Assembly: GCA_036374175.1 (NCBI GenBank)
Contig: DASUUH010000095.1
Coordinates: 1 to 64,000, forward strand
Length of the DNA stretch: 64,000 nucleotides
From: JASLBX01 sp036374175
GTDB lineage: Bacteria; Actinomycetota; Actinomycetes; Jiangellales; Jiangellaceae
Direction: 5' to 3'
Shown: positions 9,024 to 17,583 of the stretch, in pieces
Layout: the number at the start of each line of letters is the position of its first letter
How positions within the stretch are numbered: position 1 is the stretch's first letter
Translations under genes and position numbers: made by a program
The notes under the pieces: generated by a model
Seen by the model: only the letters and a program-made list of their open reading frames with translations
Told to the model about the DNA's origin: nothing
The model's database searches: none

Positions 9024-10016
9024 TCAGCGCCCCCACCGCAGGGCAGGGGTCTGCACCGGAGCGTCCCACAACTCCAGGAGCTCCTCGGGGAACATGCCCA
9101 CCGTCACGGAGAATCCGGCCATGTCGAGGCTGGTGATGTAGTTGCCAACGAGACTTCTCGCCACCGTGACACCGTGGCCGTCCAGCCACGAGGCGAGCTC
9201 GCTGTACGCCACATACAACTCGACGAGCGGAGTGGCGCCCATGCCGTTGAGCATGACGACAACATTGCCGCTTAACGGCATGTCGGCATGGATCGCGTCC
9301 AGCGCATGGGCGACGAGCTCGCGCGCGGGCGCCAGCTTGCCGCGCGTCCGGCCGGGCTCTCCGTGGATCCCTATACCGAGCTCGACCTCGTCTGCGCCGA
9401 GTTCGAAACCCGGCTGTCCGGCAGTCGGAACGGTGCATGGCGTCAGGGCGACGCCGAACGAGCGGGTCCGATCGTTAACGTCGCTGGCCACTCTCGCGAC
9501 GCTGGCCAGATCCGTACCTTGTTCGGCAGCCGCGCCCGCGATCTTCTCTGCGAACACGGTTGCCCCGACGCCTCGGCGTCCGGCCGTGTACGTGGAATCC
9601 TCTACGGCGACGTCATCGTTGATCACGACTGTGGCCACTTCGATGTCGTCGTCTTCGGCGAGTTCGGCCGCCATTCGGAAATTGAGCACGTCACCTGTGT
9701 AGTTCTTGACCAGATGAAGCACGCCGGCGCCCCCGTTGGCCGCACTGGTGGCCGCCAGGATCTGGTCCGGCACCGGTGAGGTGAAGACTTCGCCCGGTGC
9801 GGCGGCGTCGAGCATGCCGTAGCCGACGAAACCGCCGTGCAGCGGCTCGTGCCCGGAGCCGCCGCCGGACACCACGCCGACCTTGCCCGGGGTCGGGCCG
9901 CCAGCTCGCGAGATGACCCGGTTCTCGTGGTCCACAGCCAACTCCGGGTGAGCCGCGGCCATGCCCACGAGGGCTTCGGCGACCACGTCTGCAGGGGCAT
10001 TGATCAGCTTCTTCAT
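9024..10016 (-). CDS. dhaK: Dihydroxyacetone kinase, substrate-binding subunit DhaK
   Basis: A 330-residue subunit that binds dihydroxyacetone covalently as a hemiaminal through a histidine, here in LGIGIHGEPGR near residue 215. GGGSGHEPLHGGFVGYGM (about residue 50) is the family signature that contacts the substrate. The product, dihydroxyacetone phosphate, enters glycolysis. It is the first gene of dhaKLM, transcribed leftwards and away from the IclR-type regulator gene, with 134 bases between the starts. Confidence 0.93.
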   Translation of the reverse strand: MKKLINAPADVVAEALVGMAAAHPELAVDHENRVISRAGGPTPGKVGVVSGGGSGHEPLHGGFVGYGMLDAAAPGEVFTSPVPDQILAATSAANGGAGVLHLVKNYTGDVLNFRMAAELAEDDDIEVATVVINDDVAVEDSTYTAGRRGVGATVFAEKIAGAAAEQGTDLASVARVASDVNDRTRSFGVALTPCTVPTAGQPGFELGADEVELGIGIHGEPGRTRGKLAPARELVAHALDAIHADMPLSGNVVVMLNGMGATPLVELYVAYSELASWLDGHGVTVARSLVGNYITSLDMAGFSVTVGMFPEELLELWDAPVQTPALRWGR

Positions 10017-10150
10017 GTGGCGAACCTAAGAGCCCCGGACCGCGGGCGTCAAGCGGGTCTGCGATGTATCTCCTGCCGTGAGGAAGACATGAGGTACTCG
10101 ACGGCACTGGACGAAAGTCCGGCCGGCAAGAGGCGCGCTAGCCTCGGACC

Positions 10151-10783
10151 ATGGCCGCGGAGATCTCCCAGACGCTCGATCGGGGCCTGCGTTTGCTGTC
10201 GCTGCTGGCTGAAGCGGGCGGCGGCCTCACGGTGACGGAAGCGGCGAACGCGCTTGACGTGAACCGGACCGTGATCTACCGGCTGGCCGCCACCTTGGAG
10301 CTGCATGGATTGCTGCGCCGCGGGCCGGACGGGCGGCTATGGCTCGGCTTCGGAGCGCTCGCCCTGGCCGGCGCCGTTCACCCGCTCTTGCGCCGGGCGG
10401 CGCTGCCGGTATTGCGGGAACTGGCCGAGGACGTCGGCGCCACCGCCCACCTCACTGTCGCAGACGGCGGCGAAGCACTGGCGGTAGCGGTCGTCGAGCC
10501 GAGTTGGACCGCGTACCACGTGGCGTACCGGGTCGGTTCCCGCCATGCGCTGGAACGAGGCGCGGCAGGCCGCGCCATTCTGGTCGGGCGCGCCGGTGAA
10601 TCGTCATACGTCGCCACCGAAGGGGAGCTTCAGGCCGGCGCCCACGGTGTTGCCGCGCCGGTTCACGGTGTGCAGGGGGTGGAGGCAAGTGTCGGCGTGG
10701 TCGCCTTGGGCGAGTTCGACGCCGGTCGTATCGGGCCTCGGGTGGTCGCTGCTGCCGCCGAGGTCGCGCGTCGACTCAGCTGA
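10151..10783 (+). CDS. IclR-family transcriptional regulator
   Basis: A 210-residue regulator, somewhat shorter than the usual 250. Residues 5-60 form the winged helix-turn-helix (LDRGLRLLSLLAEAGGGLTV, then EAANALDVNRTVIYRLAATL), followed by an effector domain with ALERGAAGRAIL. Because it is divergent from dhaKLM across a 134-base gap, it is the obvious candidate regulator of dihydroxyacetone use; this is inferred from position only. I could not pick out a convincing IclR palindrome in the gap. Confidence 0.87.
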   Translation: MAAEISQTLDRGLRLLSLLAEAGGGLTVTEAANALDVNRTVIYRLAATLELHGLLRRGPDGRLWLGFGALALAGAVHPLLRRAALPVLRELAEDVGATAHLTVADGGEALAVAVVEPSWTAYHVAYRVGSRHALERGAAGRAILVGRAGESSYVATEGELQAGAHGVAAPVHGVQGVEASVGVVALGEFDAGRIGPRVVAAAAEVARRLS

Positions 10784-10806
10784 GCGCCGCACCCGGCAGC
10801 CGTCGC

Positions 10807-11412
10807 CTAGCTCTGCGCCACCAGCTCGATAGTGATCACGTTGGACGCTTGAACCACCGTGCTGCCGTCACGCAGCACCCAACGGAACTGGTTCTCTCCG
10901 GCTCGGCCCGAGAAGATCTGGTCAGTGCCCTTGCCGCTGCTGTCGAGAGTGACCGACCTCGGCGACGTGCCGAACTGCTCCCAGGTCGTACCGCCGTCCA
11001 AGCTCCGCTCCAGCCAGAGGGTCTCGCCGGTCAGCGAGGGTGCCTCGACCGAAAAGTCGATGTAGTCGCAGTCGCCACATTCGCCGCCGTCCGCGGCGGT
11101 CGCCTGGCCGCCGTCGTACGACGACTGCGCGAGGATCGTCCCGTCGTCTGGAGCTGGGGACTCGTCGCTGCCTTCGGTCGCCTCGCTGTCGGGCGCGTCC
11201 GTGCTGCCGCCCGCCCCGTCGTCACTTGCCGCGGCGGGCGCCTGCGGGTCGTCACCGCCGGCGTTGCTGAGCAGTGCGCCGCCGCCGAAACCCAGGATCG
11301 CGGTGAGGATCAGAATCGCGGTCGCTGCACCGGCCGAGGCACGCCTGGGCGCTGGGGCATCGCGGCCGGCTCGCCGCGAGCCCCGGCTGGGGTAGGTGCC
11401 GTCGCTGGACAT
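10807..11412 (-). CDS. Membrane-anchored hypothetical protein with low-complexity linker
   Basis: A protein of about 201 residues with no family that I recognise. A polar, arginine-rich N-terminus leads to one transmembrane segment (ATAILILTAILGFGGGALL), then about 55 residues rich in Asp, Ser, Pro and Ala that look disordered, then a beta-rich domain of about 90 residues with two cysteines (GECGDCDYIDF) and tryptophan-containing strands suggestive of an immunoglobulin- or fibronectin-like fold. The start is uncertain: ATG 11412 is used, but GAGAGGG lies 14 bases away. The domain is probably outside the cell. Confidence 0.6.
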   Translation of the reverse strand: MSSDGTYPSRGSRRAGRDAPAPRRASAGAATAILILTAILGFGGGALLSNAGGDDPQAPAAASDDGAGGSTDAPDSEATEGSDESPAPDDGTILAQSSYDGGQATAADGGECGDCDYIDFSVEAPSLTGETLWLERSLDGGTTWEQFGTSPRSVTLDSSGKGTDQIFSGRAGENQFRWVLRDGSTVVQASNVITIELVAQS

Positions 11413-11461
11413 CGGCGTACATTCAACCCTCTCCACCCCCCTGCTATGCAAGCGGGGTCGG

Positions 11462-11929
11462 TCACGAACTCGTGGCGGCGGCGTCCACGAGGGGAAGGAC
11501 CCGCGGCCCGACGACGGTCGACAATGCGATCAGAGTCGACGTGCGGACGATGTCTTCGTCGCCGACGAGGTCGTCAATGACGCGCTGGAGATCGTCGTTG
11601 TCGCGCGAGACGATCCGGCACAGCAGGTCACCAGGGCCGGTGATGGTGTGGGCCTCGAGCACCTCCGGAATTCGAGCGAGGTGTGCTGCGACGCGGTCGC
11701 GCGCGCCTTGCCGGATCTCCAGAGTGGCAAAGGCCGTGACGCGGAAACCAAGGGCTGTTGGATCGATGGTCGGTGCGAACGTCCGGACGACACCAGCGGC
11801 CATGAGCCGGTCCAGCCGGGCCTGCACGGTGCCCCGAGCGACGCCGAGCCGGCGGGAGGCTTCCAGAACGCCCACTCTTGGCTCGGCCGTGAACAACCGC
11901 AATATTCGGGCATCAAGCTCATCGATCAT
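11462..11929 (-). CDS. Lrp/AsnC-family transcriptional regulator
   Basis: A 155-residue regulator. The first 60 residues are the helix-turn-helix (DARILRLFTAEPRVGVLEAS then RRLGVARGTVQARLDRLMAAG), and residues 70-145 form the amino-acid-sensing RAM domain (TITGPGDLLCRIVSRDNDDL). It is divergent from the 4-hydroxyphenylpyruvate dioxygenase gene, with 105 bases between starts, so tyrosine or phenylalanine catabolism is its likely target; in other actinobacteria such regulators adjoin hppD as well. A small palindrome lies just before its start. Confidence 0.9.
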   Translation of the reverse strand: MIDELDARILRLFTAEPRVGVLEASRRLGVARGTVQARLDRLMAAGVVRTFAPTIDPTALGFRVTAFATLEIRQGARDRVAAHLARIPEVLEAHTITGPGDLLCRIVSRDNDDLQRVIDDLVGDEDIVRTSTLIALSTVVGPRVLPLVDAAATSS

Positions 11930-11932
11930 GCA

Positions 11933-11944
11933 GATTGACCAATC
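11933..11944. promoter_or_regulatory. Candidate AsnC operator half-palindrome
   Basis: GATTGACCAATC is a short inverted repeat (GATT/AATC around GACC) three bases upstream of the AsnC regulator start and about 90 bases before hppD. Lrp/AsnC proteins bind such AT-rich dyads. The match is short, so this is only a candidate. Confidence 0.3.
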
Positions 11945-12034
11945 ATCTGGCGAACTGGCTGCTCAGAACGTACACCCTGTTTAATGCTAGGACGAAGTGT
12001 TGCTCACCGCCGTCGAGCATTGCACAGTGCGGCC

Positions 12035-13240
12035 ATGACCACAGATGCGACTCTCACGCCGGAAGAACTGGCAGCAGATCTCGACGTCGAGCAGCTCAAG
12101 CAACTGGTTGGCCTTGTCGAATATGACGAGAGCAAGGATCCGTTCCCGGTTACGGCAATGGACGCCGTGGTGTTCGTCGTGGGCAACGCGACCCAGGCCG
12201 CACACTTCTACCAGTCCGCCTTCGGCATGGACCTGGTCGCATACTCCGGTCCGGAGACGGGCAACCGGGATCACAAGGCGTTCGTGCTGCGCAGCGGCTC
12301 GGCGCGGTTCGTGATCAAGGGTGGCGTCGACCCGAACAGCCCGCTACTGGACCACCACCGCAAACACGGCGACGGCGTCATCGACCTGGCGCTCGAGGTG
12401 CCCGATGTGGACAAGTGCGTAGCCCACGCCCGGAAGATCGGCGCGACCATCGTCGAAGAGCCGCATGACGTGTCGGACGAGCACGGAACGGTGCGGGTCG
12501 CCGCGCTCGCGACCTACGGCGAGACCCGGCACACCCTGGTGGACCGGTCCGGCTACCACGGCCCCTACCTGCCCGGTTACGTCGCCAAGTCGTCGACCTT
12601 CGTCAAGCGGGAGGGCGCGCCAAAGCGGTTGTTCCAGGCCATCGACCACTGCGTCGGCAATGTCGAACTCGGCAGGATGGACGAGTGGGTCGCCTTCTAC
12701 AACAAGGTCATGAACTTCGTGAACATGGCGGAGTTCATCGGCGACGACATAGCCACCGATTACTCGGCGTTGATGTCCAAGGTCGTGGCCAACGGCAATC
12801 ACCGGGTGAAGTTTCCCCTCAACGAGCCGGCGATCGCGAAGAAGAAGTCGCAGATCGACGAGTATCTCGAGTACTACAGCGGGCCAGGCTGTCAGCACAT
12901 CGCACTCGCGACCAACGACATCCTGCGGACGGTTGATGCGATGCGGGCTGAGGGCGTGGAGTTCCTCGACACCCCCGACAGCTACTACGACGACCCGGAG
13001 TTGCGGGCCCGGATCGGCAACGTGCGAGTGCCGATCGAAGAGCTGAAGAAGCGGGGGATCCTGGTCGACCGCGACGAAGACGGCTACCTGCTGCAGATCT
13101 TCACCAAGCCGATCGGTGACCGCCCCACCGTGTTCTACGAGTTGATCGAGCGGCACGGCTCACTCGGCTTCGGTAAAGGCAACTTCAAGGCACTGTTCGA
13201 AGCGATCGAGCGTGAGCAGGCCCGGCGCGGCAATCTGTAA
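12035..13240 (+). CDS. hppD: 4-hydroxyphenylpyruvate dioxygenase
   Basis: A 401-residue non-haem Fe(II) enzyme that converts 4-hydroxyphenylpyruvate and oxygen to homogentisate in tyrosine breakdown. It consists of two vicinal-oxygen-chelate domains. The metal ligands are visible: the histidine in QAIDHCVGNVELG (about residue 210), the histidine in GPGCQHIALATNDI (about 290), and the glutamate/glutamine-rich strand region GYLLQIFTKP with the following Glu-containing segment near 350. ATG 12035 is chosen over 11984 because the conserved sequence begins after it. Other homogentisate pathway genes are not in the window. Confidence 0.95.
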   Translation: MTTDATLTPEELAADLDVEQLKQLVGLVEYDESKDPFPVTAMDAVVFVVGNATQAAHFYQSAFGMDLVAYSGPETGNRDHKAFVLRSGSARFVIKGGVDPNSPLLDHHRKHGDGVIDLALEVPDVDKCVAHARKIGATIVEEPHDVSDEHGTVRVAALATYGETRHTLVDRSGYHGPYLPGYVAKSSTFVKREGAPKRLFQAIDHCVGNVELGRMDEWVAFYNKVMNFVNMAEFIGDDIATDYSALMSKVVANGNHRVKFPLNEPAIAKKKSQIDEYLEYYSGPGCQHIALATNDILRTVDAMRAEGVEFLDTPDSYYDDPELRARIGNVRVPIEELKKRGILVDRDEDGYLLQIFTKPIGDRPTVFYELIERHGSLGFGKGNFKALFEAIEREQARRGNL

Positions 13241-13295
13241 GCCCCGCACCGCGAGTTGTCCGGTTGGGGCGGCCCGACGTAGCCGGTAGGCGACC

Positions 13296-13309
13296 TGTCC
13301 GGCCGGACA
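13296..13309. promoter_or_regulatory. Perfect 14-base palindrome
   Basis: TGTCCGGCCGGACA is a perfect palindrome midway between hppD and the downstream FAD oxidase gene. A related half, TTGTCCGG, occurs at 13256. It may be an operator for the oxidase gene, whose start is about 40 bases away, or the stem of a terminator for hppD. Confidence 0.4.
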
Positions 13310-13349
13310 AACCGGAACGCGGGTGGGCTCCGGCCGGCCGTGAGCTACC

Positions 13350-14735
13350 GTGGCTGGCATGGCCGATGTGGTGGCGGCGCTCCGGGACGGAATCCCAGCC
13401 GGGTCGGTGATCGACGACCCGGACCGGATGGAGTCCTACCGCTACGACAAGGCGTTGTTCTGCCCGGCCGGCATGCCCGCCGCCGTCGTGATCGCAAGGG
13501 AGCGCAGTCACGTCGAGCACACCCTGCGAAGGGCGTCCGAACTCGGTGTCGCCGTCGTTCCCCAGGGGGCACGCAGCGGCCTGTCCGGTGCCGCCAACGC
13601 CCAGGACGGCTGCATCGTCCTCTCGCTGGAGCGGATGGACCGGATCGTTGAGATCGATCCGGACAACCGGCTCGCCGTCGTCGAGCCTGGGGTGCTCAAC
13701 GCCGACTTTTCCCGCGCGGTCGCCGAATACGGGCTGTTCTACCCGCCTGACCCGTCGAGTTGGGAGTTCTGCTCGATCGGCGGCAACCTGTCCACCAACT
13801 CCGGCGGGTTGTGCTGCGTGAAGTACGGCGTCACGACCGACTACGTCCGTGGCCTCGAGGTGGTCCTCGCCTCCGGTGAGGTAGTCCGGACTGGCCGCCG
13901 CACGGTCAAAGGCGTGGCCGGGTACGACCTGACCAAGTTGTTCGTGGGAAGCGAGGGGACGCTCGGCGTGATCACGCAGGCCACACTCGCCCTGCGCCCG
14001 GAGAGCCAGCGCCCGCACACGGTGATCGGACTCTTCGACACGGCCGTGGCGGGTGCTCGTGCCACCGCCAGCGTCATGACGGCCGGGTTGGTGCCCAGTC
14101 TGCTGGAGATCATGGACGGTACGACGATCCGAGCCGTCGACGAGTGGAAGCGGATGGACCTGCCGCTGGACGCCGGTGCGATGGTGCTGGCCCAGTCCGA
14201 CGCCGGTGGACCGGCCGCGGCCGCCGAGATAACCCGAATCGCCGATCTGTTCACCACCGCCGGTGCCTCGGAAGTGGTCGAGGCCAGCGATCCTGCGGAA
14301 GGTGAACTGCTGCTGAGCGCTCGCCGGCTTGCTCTCCTGGCGCTCGAACGGGTATCCGGCACCACGATGATCGACGATGTGTGCGTTCCGCTGACTCGGC
14401 TGGCCGACCTGTTCGACGGTGTCGGCAAGGTCGCCGACGAGTACGGGGTGACGATCGGCGTCGTCGGCCACGCCGGGGACGGCAACATGCATCCGACCGT
14501 CTGTTTCAACGCCGAAGATCAGGACGAGGCTTCTCGCGCCTACGGCGCGTTCGGTGCCGTGATGGACATCGGGCTGGAACTTGGCGGGACCATCACGGGT
14601 GAGCACGGCGTGGGCGTGCTGAAAAAGGAGTGGCTGGCCCGTGAGATCGGGGACGTCGGCATTCGCCTCCATCAGGACATCAAGCGAGCGCTGGATCCGC
14701 GCGGCATCCTCAACCCGGGCAAGGTCTTCGGTTAG
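13350..14735 (+). CDS. FAD-binding oxidase, GlcD/D-lactate dehydrogenase family
   Basis: A 461-residue flavoprotein related to glycolate oxidase subunit GlcD and D-lactate dehydrogenases, which oxidise 2-hydroxyacids. The PCMH-type FAD domain shows VVPQGARSGLSGAAN (about residue 70), CSIGGNLSTNSGGLCCVKYG (about 145) and LFVGSEGTLGVITQATL (about 195). The C-terminal domain contains HAGDGNMHPTV and GTITGEHGVGVLKKEWL, with histidines typical of the family. Whether the substrate is glycolate, D-lactate or another acid cannot be told. GTG 13350 and ATG 13359 are both possible starts. No GlcE/GlcF partners are adjacent. Confidence 0.88.
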   Translation: MAGMADVVAALRDGIPAGSVIDDPDRMESYRYDKALFCPAGMPAAVVIARERSHVEHTLRRASELGVAVVPQGARSGLSGAANAQDGCIVLSLERMDRIVEIDPDNRLAVVEPGVLNADFSRAVAEYGLFYPPDPSSWEFCSIGGNLSTNSGGLCCVKYGVTTDYVRGLEVVLASGEVVRTGRRTVKGVAGYDLTKLFVGSEGTLGVITQATLALRPESQRPHTVIGLFDTAVAGARATASVMTAGLVPSLLEIMDGTTIRAVDEWKRMDLPLDAGAMVLAQSDAGGPAAAAEITRIADLFTTAGASEVVEASDPAEGELLLSARRLALLALERVSGTTMIDDVCVPLTRLADLFDGVGKVADEYGVTIGVVGHAGDGNMHPTVCFNAEDQDEASRAYGAFGAVMDIGLELGGTITGEHGVGVLKKEWLAREIGDVGIRLHQDIKRALDPRGILNPGKVFG

Positions 14736-14741
14736 AGGCTG

Positions 14742-15449
14742 CTAGTGCCGGTTCAGCACCGGCGCGGCGTCGTCAGGTGGCTCGCCGGCGAACGTCACGG
14801 GGTCGTGATCGGGCGCTGGTTCGGCGGTGAGGTGCGCTGCTTTGATCCGGTCGGTGCGGAACCAGCGTGGAGCTTGGCGCAACCGGCAGAAACCGATGAG
14901 GTACCAATACCCGCCAGTGTTCGCGAGGGCGACCGGCTCGACGTCCCGGACGGTGATCTCACCCGCTGTATCGGTGTACTCGAGGGTTAGGACGACCCGG
15001 CGGCGCAGCGCTTCCTCGATGGGGCGGGCGACGGCGCTGCGGGCCAGCTTGCCGTGGCCGCGAGTCCACAACCGATTGGCCAGCGAGTCGGTGCCGGCCC
15101 GGGCGGTCGGGGGCATCGCGGCCAGTACCTTCGCCAGCGCCGAGCGTCCGTCCGCGGCGAAGGGCAGCTCCCGGCCAGCCGCGAGCGCAACTGCCAGAGC
15201 CACCGCCTCTGCTTCGGTGAAGTTCACCGGCGGCAGTGTTGCGCGGCCGTCCAGCACGTAACCTCCGCCCGGACCAGCCTGGGCCCAGATCGGCGCACCA
15301 GCCTGTTGGAGGGCCGAAACATCGCGCTTGATCGTTCGCGGCGAGACCTCGAGCCGATCGGCCAGCCACTGTCCGGTCCGCCCGTGGTTCCCCGCCGCGC
15401 GGAGTTCTTCGGCGATCGCGTAGAGGCGGTCGGTGCGGTTCACGAACAT
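14742..15449 (-). CDS. WYL-domain transcriptional regulator (DeoR-type HTH)
   Basis: A 235-residue regulator. An N-terminal helix-turn-helix (RLYAIAEELRAAGNHGRTGQ, WLADRLEVSPRTIKRDVSAL) is followed by a WYL sensor domain with YWYLIGFCRLRQAPRWFRTD near residue 185. Such proteins usually respond to nucleic-acid-derived or other small ligands. It is divergent from the alpha/beta hydrolase gene; a perfect inverted repeat lies between them (15471-15494), indicating that it controls itself and the hydrolase. Confidence 0.88.
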   Translation of the reverse strand: MFVNRTDRLYAIAEELRAAGNHGRTGQWLADRLEVSPRTIKRDVSALQQAGAPIWAQAGPGGGYVLDGRATLPPVNFTEAEAVALAVALAAGRELPFAADGRSALAKVLAAMPPTARAGTDSLANRLWTRGHGKLARSAVARPIEEALRRRVVLTLEYTDTAGEITVRDVEPVALANTGGYWYLIGFCRLRQAPRWFRTDRIKAAHLTAEPAPDHDPVTFAGEPPDDAAPVLNRH

Positions 15450-15470
15450 CCCTCAGAGACTGGCGGGCAA

Positions 15471-15494
15471 ATGGTGACAGCACGGTGTCACCAT
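15471..15494. promoter_or_regulatory. Perfect inverted repeat, candidate operator of the WYL regulator
   Basis: ATGGTGACA, six bases, TGTCACCAT. The 9-base arms match perfectly, and the site lies between the divergent starts at 15449 and 15515. The symmetry and position fit a dimeric repressor binding site governing both genes. Confidence 0.6.
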
Positions 15495-15514
15495 GGCTGT
15501 TCCACGATGGTCTC

Positions 15515-16420
15515 ATGACAACGAAGACGAACATCCAGAAGCATTCGCCGACCGACGTTGTTGCTGTTGACGACGGGCGCCTGGTAGCCGTGCACGAAAT
15601 CCCCGGTCACGGTGACGACGTGATCGTGCTGTTCCACCCGGCGCCCGGAGCTGGTGCATTCGACCCGAACCCGAAGGCGACGGCGGAAAGCGGCGTCACG
15701 CTGATCGAGATCGACCGGCCGGGCTACGGGGACTCCGAACCGATGGCCAGCGGCCATTGGGCGACCGTCGCAGCTGCCGCAGATGACGCTGCGGCAGTTC
15801 TCGACAAGCGGGGATACCGGTCCGTTGGCGTCGCGGGCTGGTCGGCCGGTGGTCGGATCGCACTTGCTCTCGCGGCGCGCCGGCCCGACCTGGTCCGTCG
15901 AGTCGCCGTGGTGGCGACGCCCGCGCCGCATGAACAGGTGCCCTGGATGCCGGACGAGATCGCGGCCGCCGTCGATGCGCTGCGCGGTCTGCCGGCAGAG
16001 GACGTCCATGCTGCGATGACAGAGCAACTCAGCGGGTTCGCTGCGGCGGTCGCCGAGTATCCAGAAGCCGGCCTGGAGATGCTAGGCATGAGCAAGGTGG
16101 ACGGCCACGCACTGGACATGCCCGGTGCCAGGGAGCGGTTGGCGGCGCTGCTCAACGCGGCGTTCAGACAGGGGACGACCGGTCTGGTGAGCGACATCGC
16201 CGGGTACACCTTGCGGCCGTGGGACTTCAAACCGGCAGATGTGGCGGCCGAGACGCTGCTGCTGTATGGCTCGGCTGACGCGATCGCCGGGCCACGTCAC
16301 GGGCAGTGGTGGCAGCAGAACGTGCCGAATGCTCACCTCGAGGTGGTGCCGGACGCCGGCCACCTTCTGATCATGCCGATGTGGAGTCCAGTGCTGTCGT
16401 ATCTTGCCCCAGCACGCTGA
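15515..16420 (+). CDS. Alpha/beta-fold hydrolase
   Basis: A 301-residue hydrolase. The nucleophile elbow is GVAGWSAGGRIALALA with the serine near residue 112; the oxyanion-side HPAPG motif precedes it near residue 42, and the catalytic histidine is in VPDAGHLLIMP near the C-terminus, with the aspartate in LLYGSADAIAG. The substrate is unknown. ATG 15515 is used because the conserved region starts after it. It is probably under control of the divergent WYL regulator. Confidence 0.85.
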   Translation: MTTKTNIQKHSPTDVVAVDDGRLVAVHEIPGHGDDVIVLFHPAPGAGAFDPNPKATAESGVTLIEIDRPGYGDSEPMASGHWATVAAAADDAAAVLDKRGYRSVGVAGWSAGGRIALALAARRPDLVRRVAVVATPAPHEQVPWMPDEIAAAVDALRGLPAEDVHAAMTEQLSGFAAAVAEYPEAGLEMLGMSKVDGHALDMPGARERLAALLNAAFRQGTTGLVSDIAGYTLRPWDFKPADVAAETLLLYGSADAIAGPRHGQWWQQNVPNAHLEVVPDAGHLLIMPMWSPVLSYLAPAR

Positions 16421-16435
16421 GCTCGGCCCGGTCTA

Positions 16436-17572
16436 TTACGTGGTCGGCCATAGGTCCGCGCAGCCGGCGAGCTGAACGAACTCCGCGGTCATCTGATCGG
16501 CCTCGGACCCGCTCACCGGATGTGGAAGCCCGTCCGATTCGATGACTGCGGACGCCCACGCTTGGTCGACAACTGCTCCGCCGTCGACTGTCACGGTGAG
16601 GACGCCGGTGGTCGTCGTCGCGGCGGACGCCTGGGTGTACCAGACGTAGTTGCCAAGCCCGTACGCGACGAACGTGTCGTTCAGGAAACCCGCGCCCTGC
16701 AGGCGGTGTGCGTGGCTGCCGACGACGATGTCGGCGCCCGCCTCGGCCATGGCCTCGGCCAGCGCGGCTTGGGGCCGGCTCGGGCAGGACTCGCCCTGGA
16801 CACCCCAGTGCAGGTACACCACGACGACGTCGGCGTTCGTCTTAGCTTGCTGGACCGCCTGCACCAGCCGCGTTGGGTCGACCGCATCGGCCGTTCCTGG
16901 CTCCGTGTCAGTCGCAGCCAGGTGGCCGGTCGGGTCTGCGGTGGGATCATCGTCGGCAGCAGATGCGGCCAGCACGGCGACGGTTGTCCCATCGATATCG
17001 AACGGGGCGGGTGCGAACGCGTCGTCGGCGGTCTGGCCGATACCGATGACCGCAAGGGGCTGGTTCCCGGATTGGGCGGCGGCTGCGTCCAGCGCTTGGC
17101 GGATTCCGTCACGCCCGTAGTCGCCGGCGTGGTTGTTGGCCATCGAGACGACGTCGACGCCCGCCGCGGCGAGAGCGTCGAACGCAGCCGGTGGGGCCTG
17201 GAAGACGAAGCGCTTGGGTTCGGGCCGCCCGCCGGAGCCGATCGCTGTCTCCAGATTGACGATCGTCAGATCCGCGGCTGACAGCTCTGGAGCGATCGGC
17301 GCGAGCGCCCTGGCCGGATCGTCGAGTAGAGCTTTCAGCGAGCCTTCGAAGTGCACGTCGCCGGCGAACGAGATTGTGATCGGGCGCGGCTCGGGCGTGA
17401 TCGTCGCATCGACAGGTGGCTGAGCCGCTGGTGCCGGATCATTGGTTGCCGGGGAGGGGCCGGCTAAGCGGCCCACCTTCGGTTCAGGTCCGTCACTCGC
17501 CGAGCAGGCAACAGCTGCCAGCGCTGCCAGCAGTACTGGCAGCGCGACCCATCGCCGTCGGCGCCCCGCCAC
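16436..17572 (-). CDS. CapA-family lipoprotein (metallophosphatase-like)
   Basis: A protein of about 378 residues resembling CapA/PgsA, named for poly-gamma-glutamate capsule synthesis but often found alone. Metallophosphatase-type motifs are FAGDVHFEG, IVNLETAIG, MANNHAGDYG, VYLHWGVQG and VGSHAHRLQG, which would supply a two-metal site. The N-terminus RRRRWVALPVLLAALAAVAC is a lipoprotein signal, so the protein should be anchored on the outer face of the membrane. GTG 17572 gives an ideal signal length and avoids the upstream gene; GTG 17632 would overlap it by 49 bases. No other pgs genes are nearby. Confidence 0.82.
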   Translation of the reverse strand: MAGRRRRWVALPVLLAALAAVACSASDGPEPKVGRLAGPSPATNDPAPAAQPPVDATITPEPRPITISFAGDVHFEGSLKALLDDPARALAPIAPELSAADLTIVNLETAIGSGGRPEPKRFVFQAPPAAFDALAAAGVDVVSMANNHAGDYGRDGIRQALDAAAAQSGNQPLAVIGIGQTADDAFAPAPFDIDGTTVAVLAASAADDDPTADPTGHLAATDTEPGTADAVDPTRLVQAVQQAKTNADVVVVYLHWGVQGESCPSRPQAALAEAMAEAGADIVVGSHAHRLQGAGFLNDTFVAYGLGNYVWYTQASAATTTTGVLTVTVDGGAVVDQAWASAVIESDGLPHPVSGSEADQMTAEFVQLAGCADLWPTT

Positions 17573-17583
17573 ACTTCGCGAGG

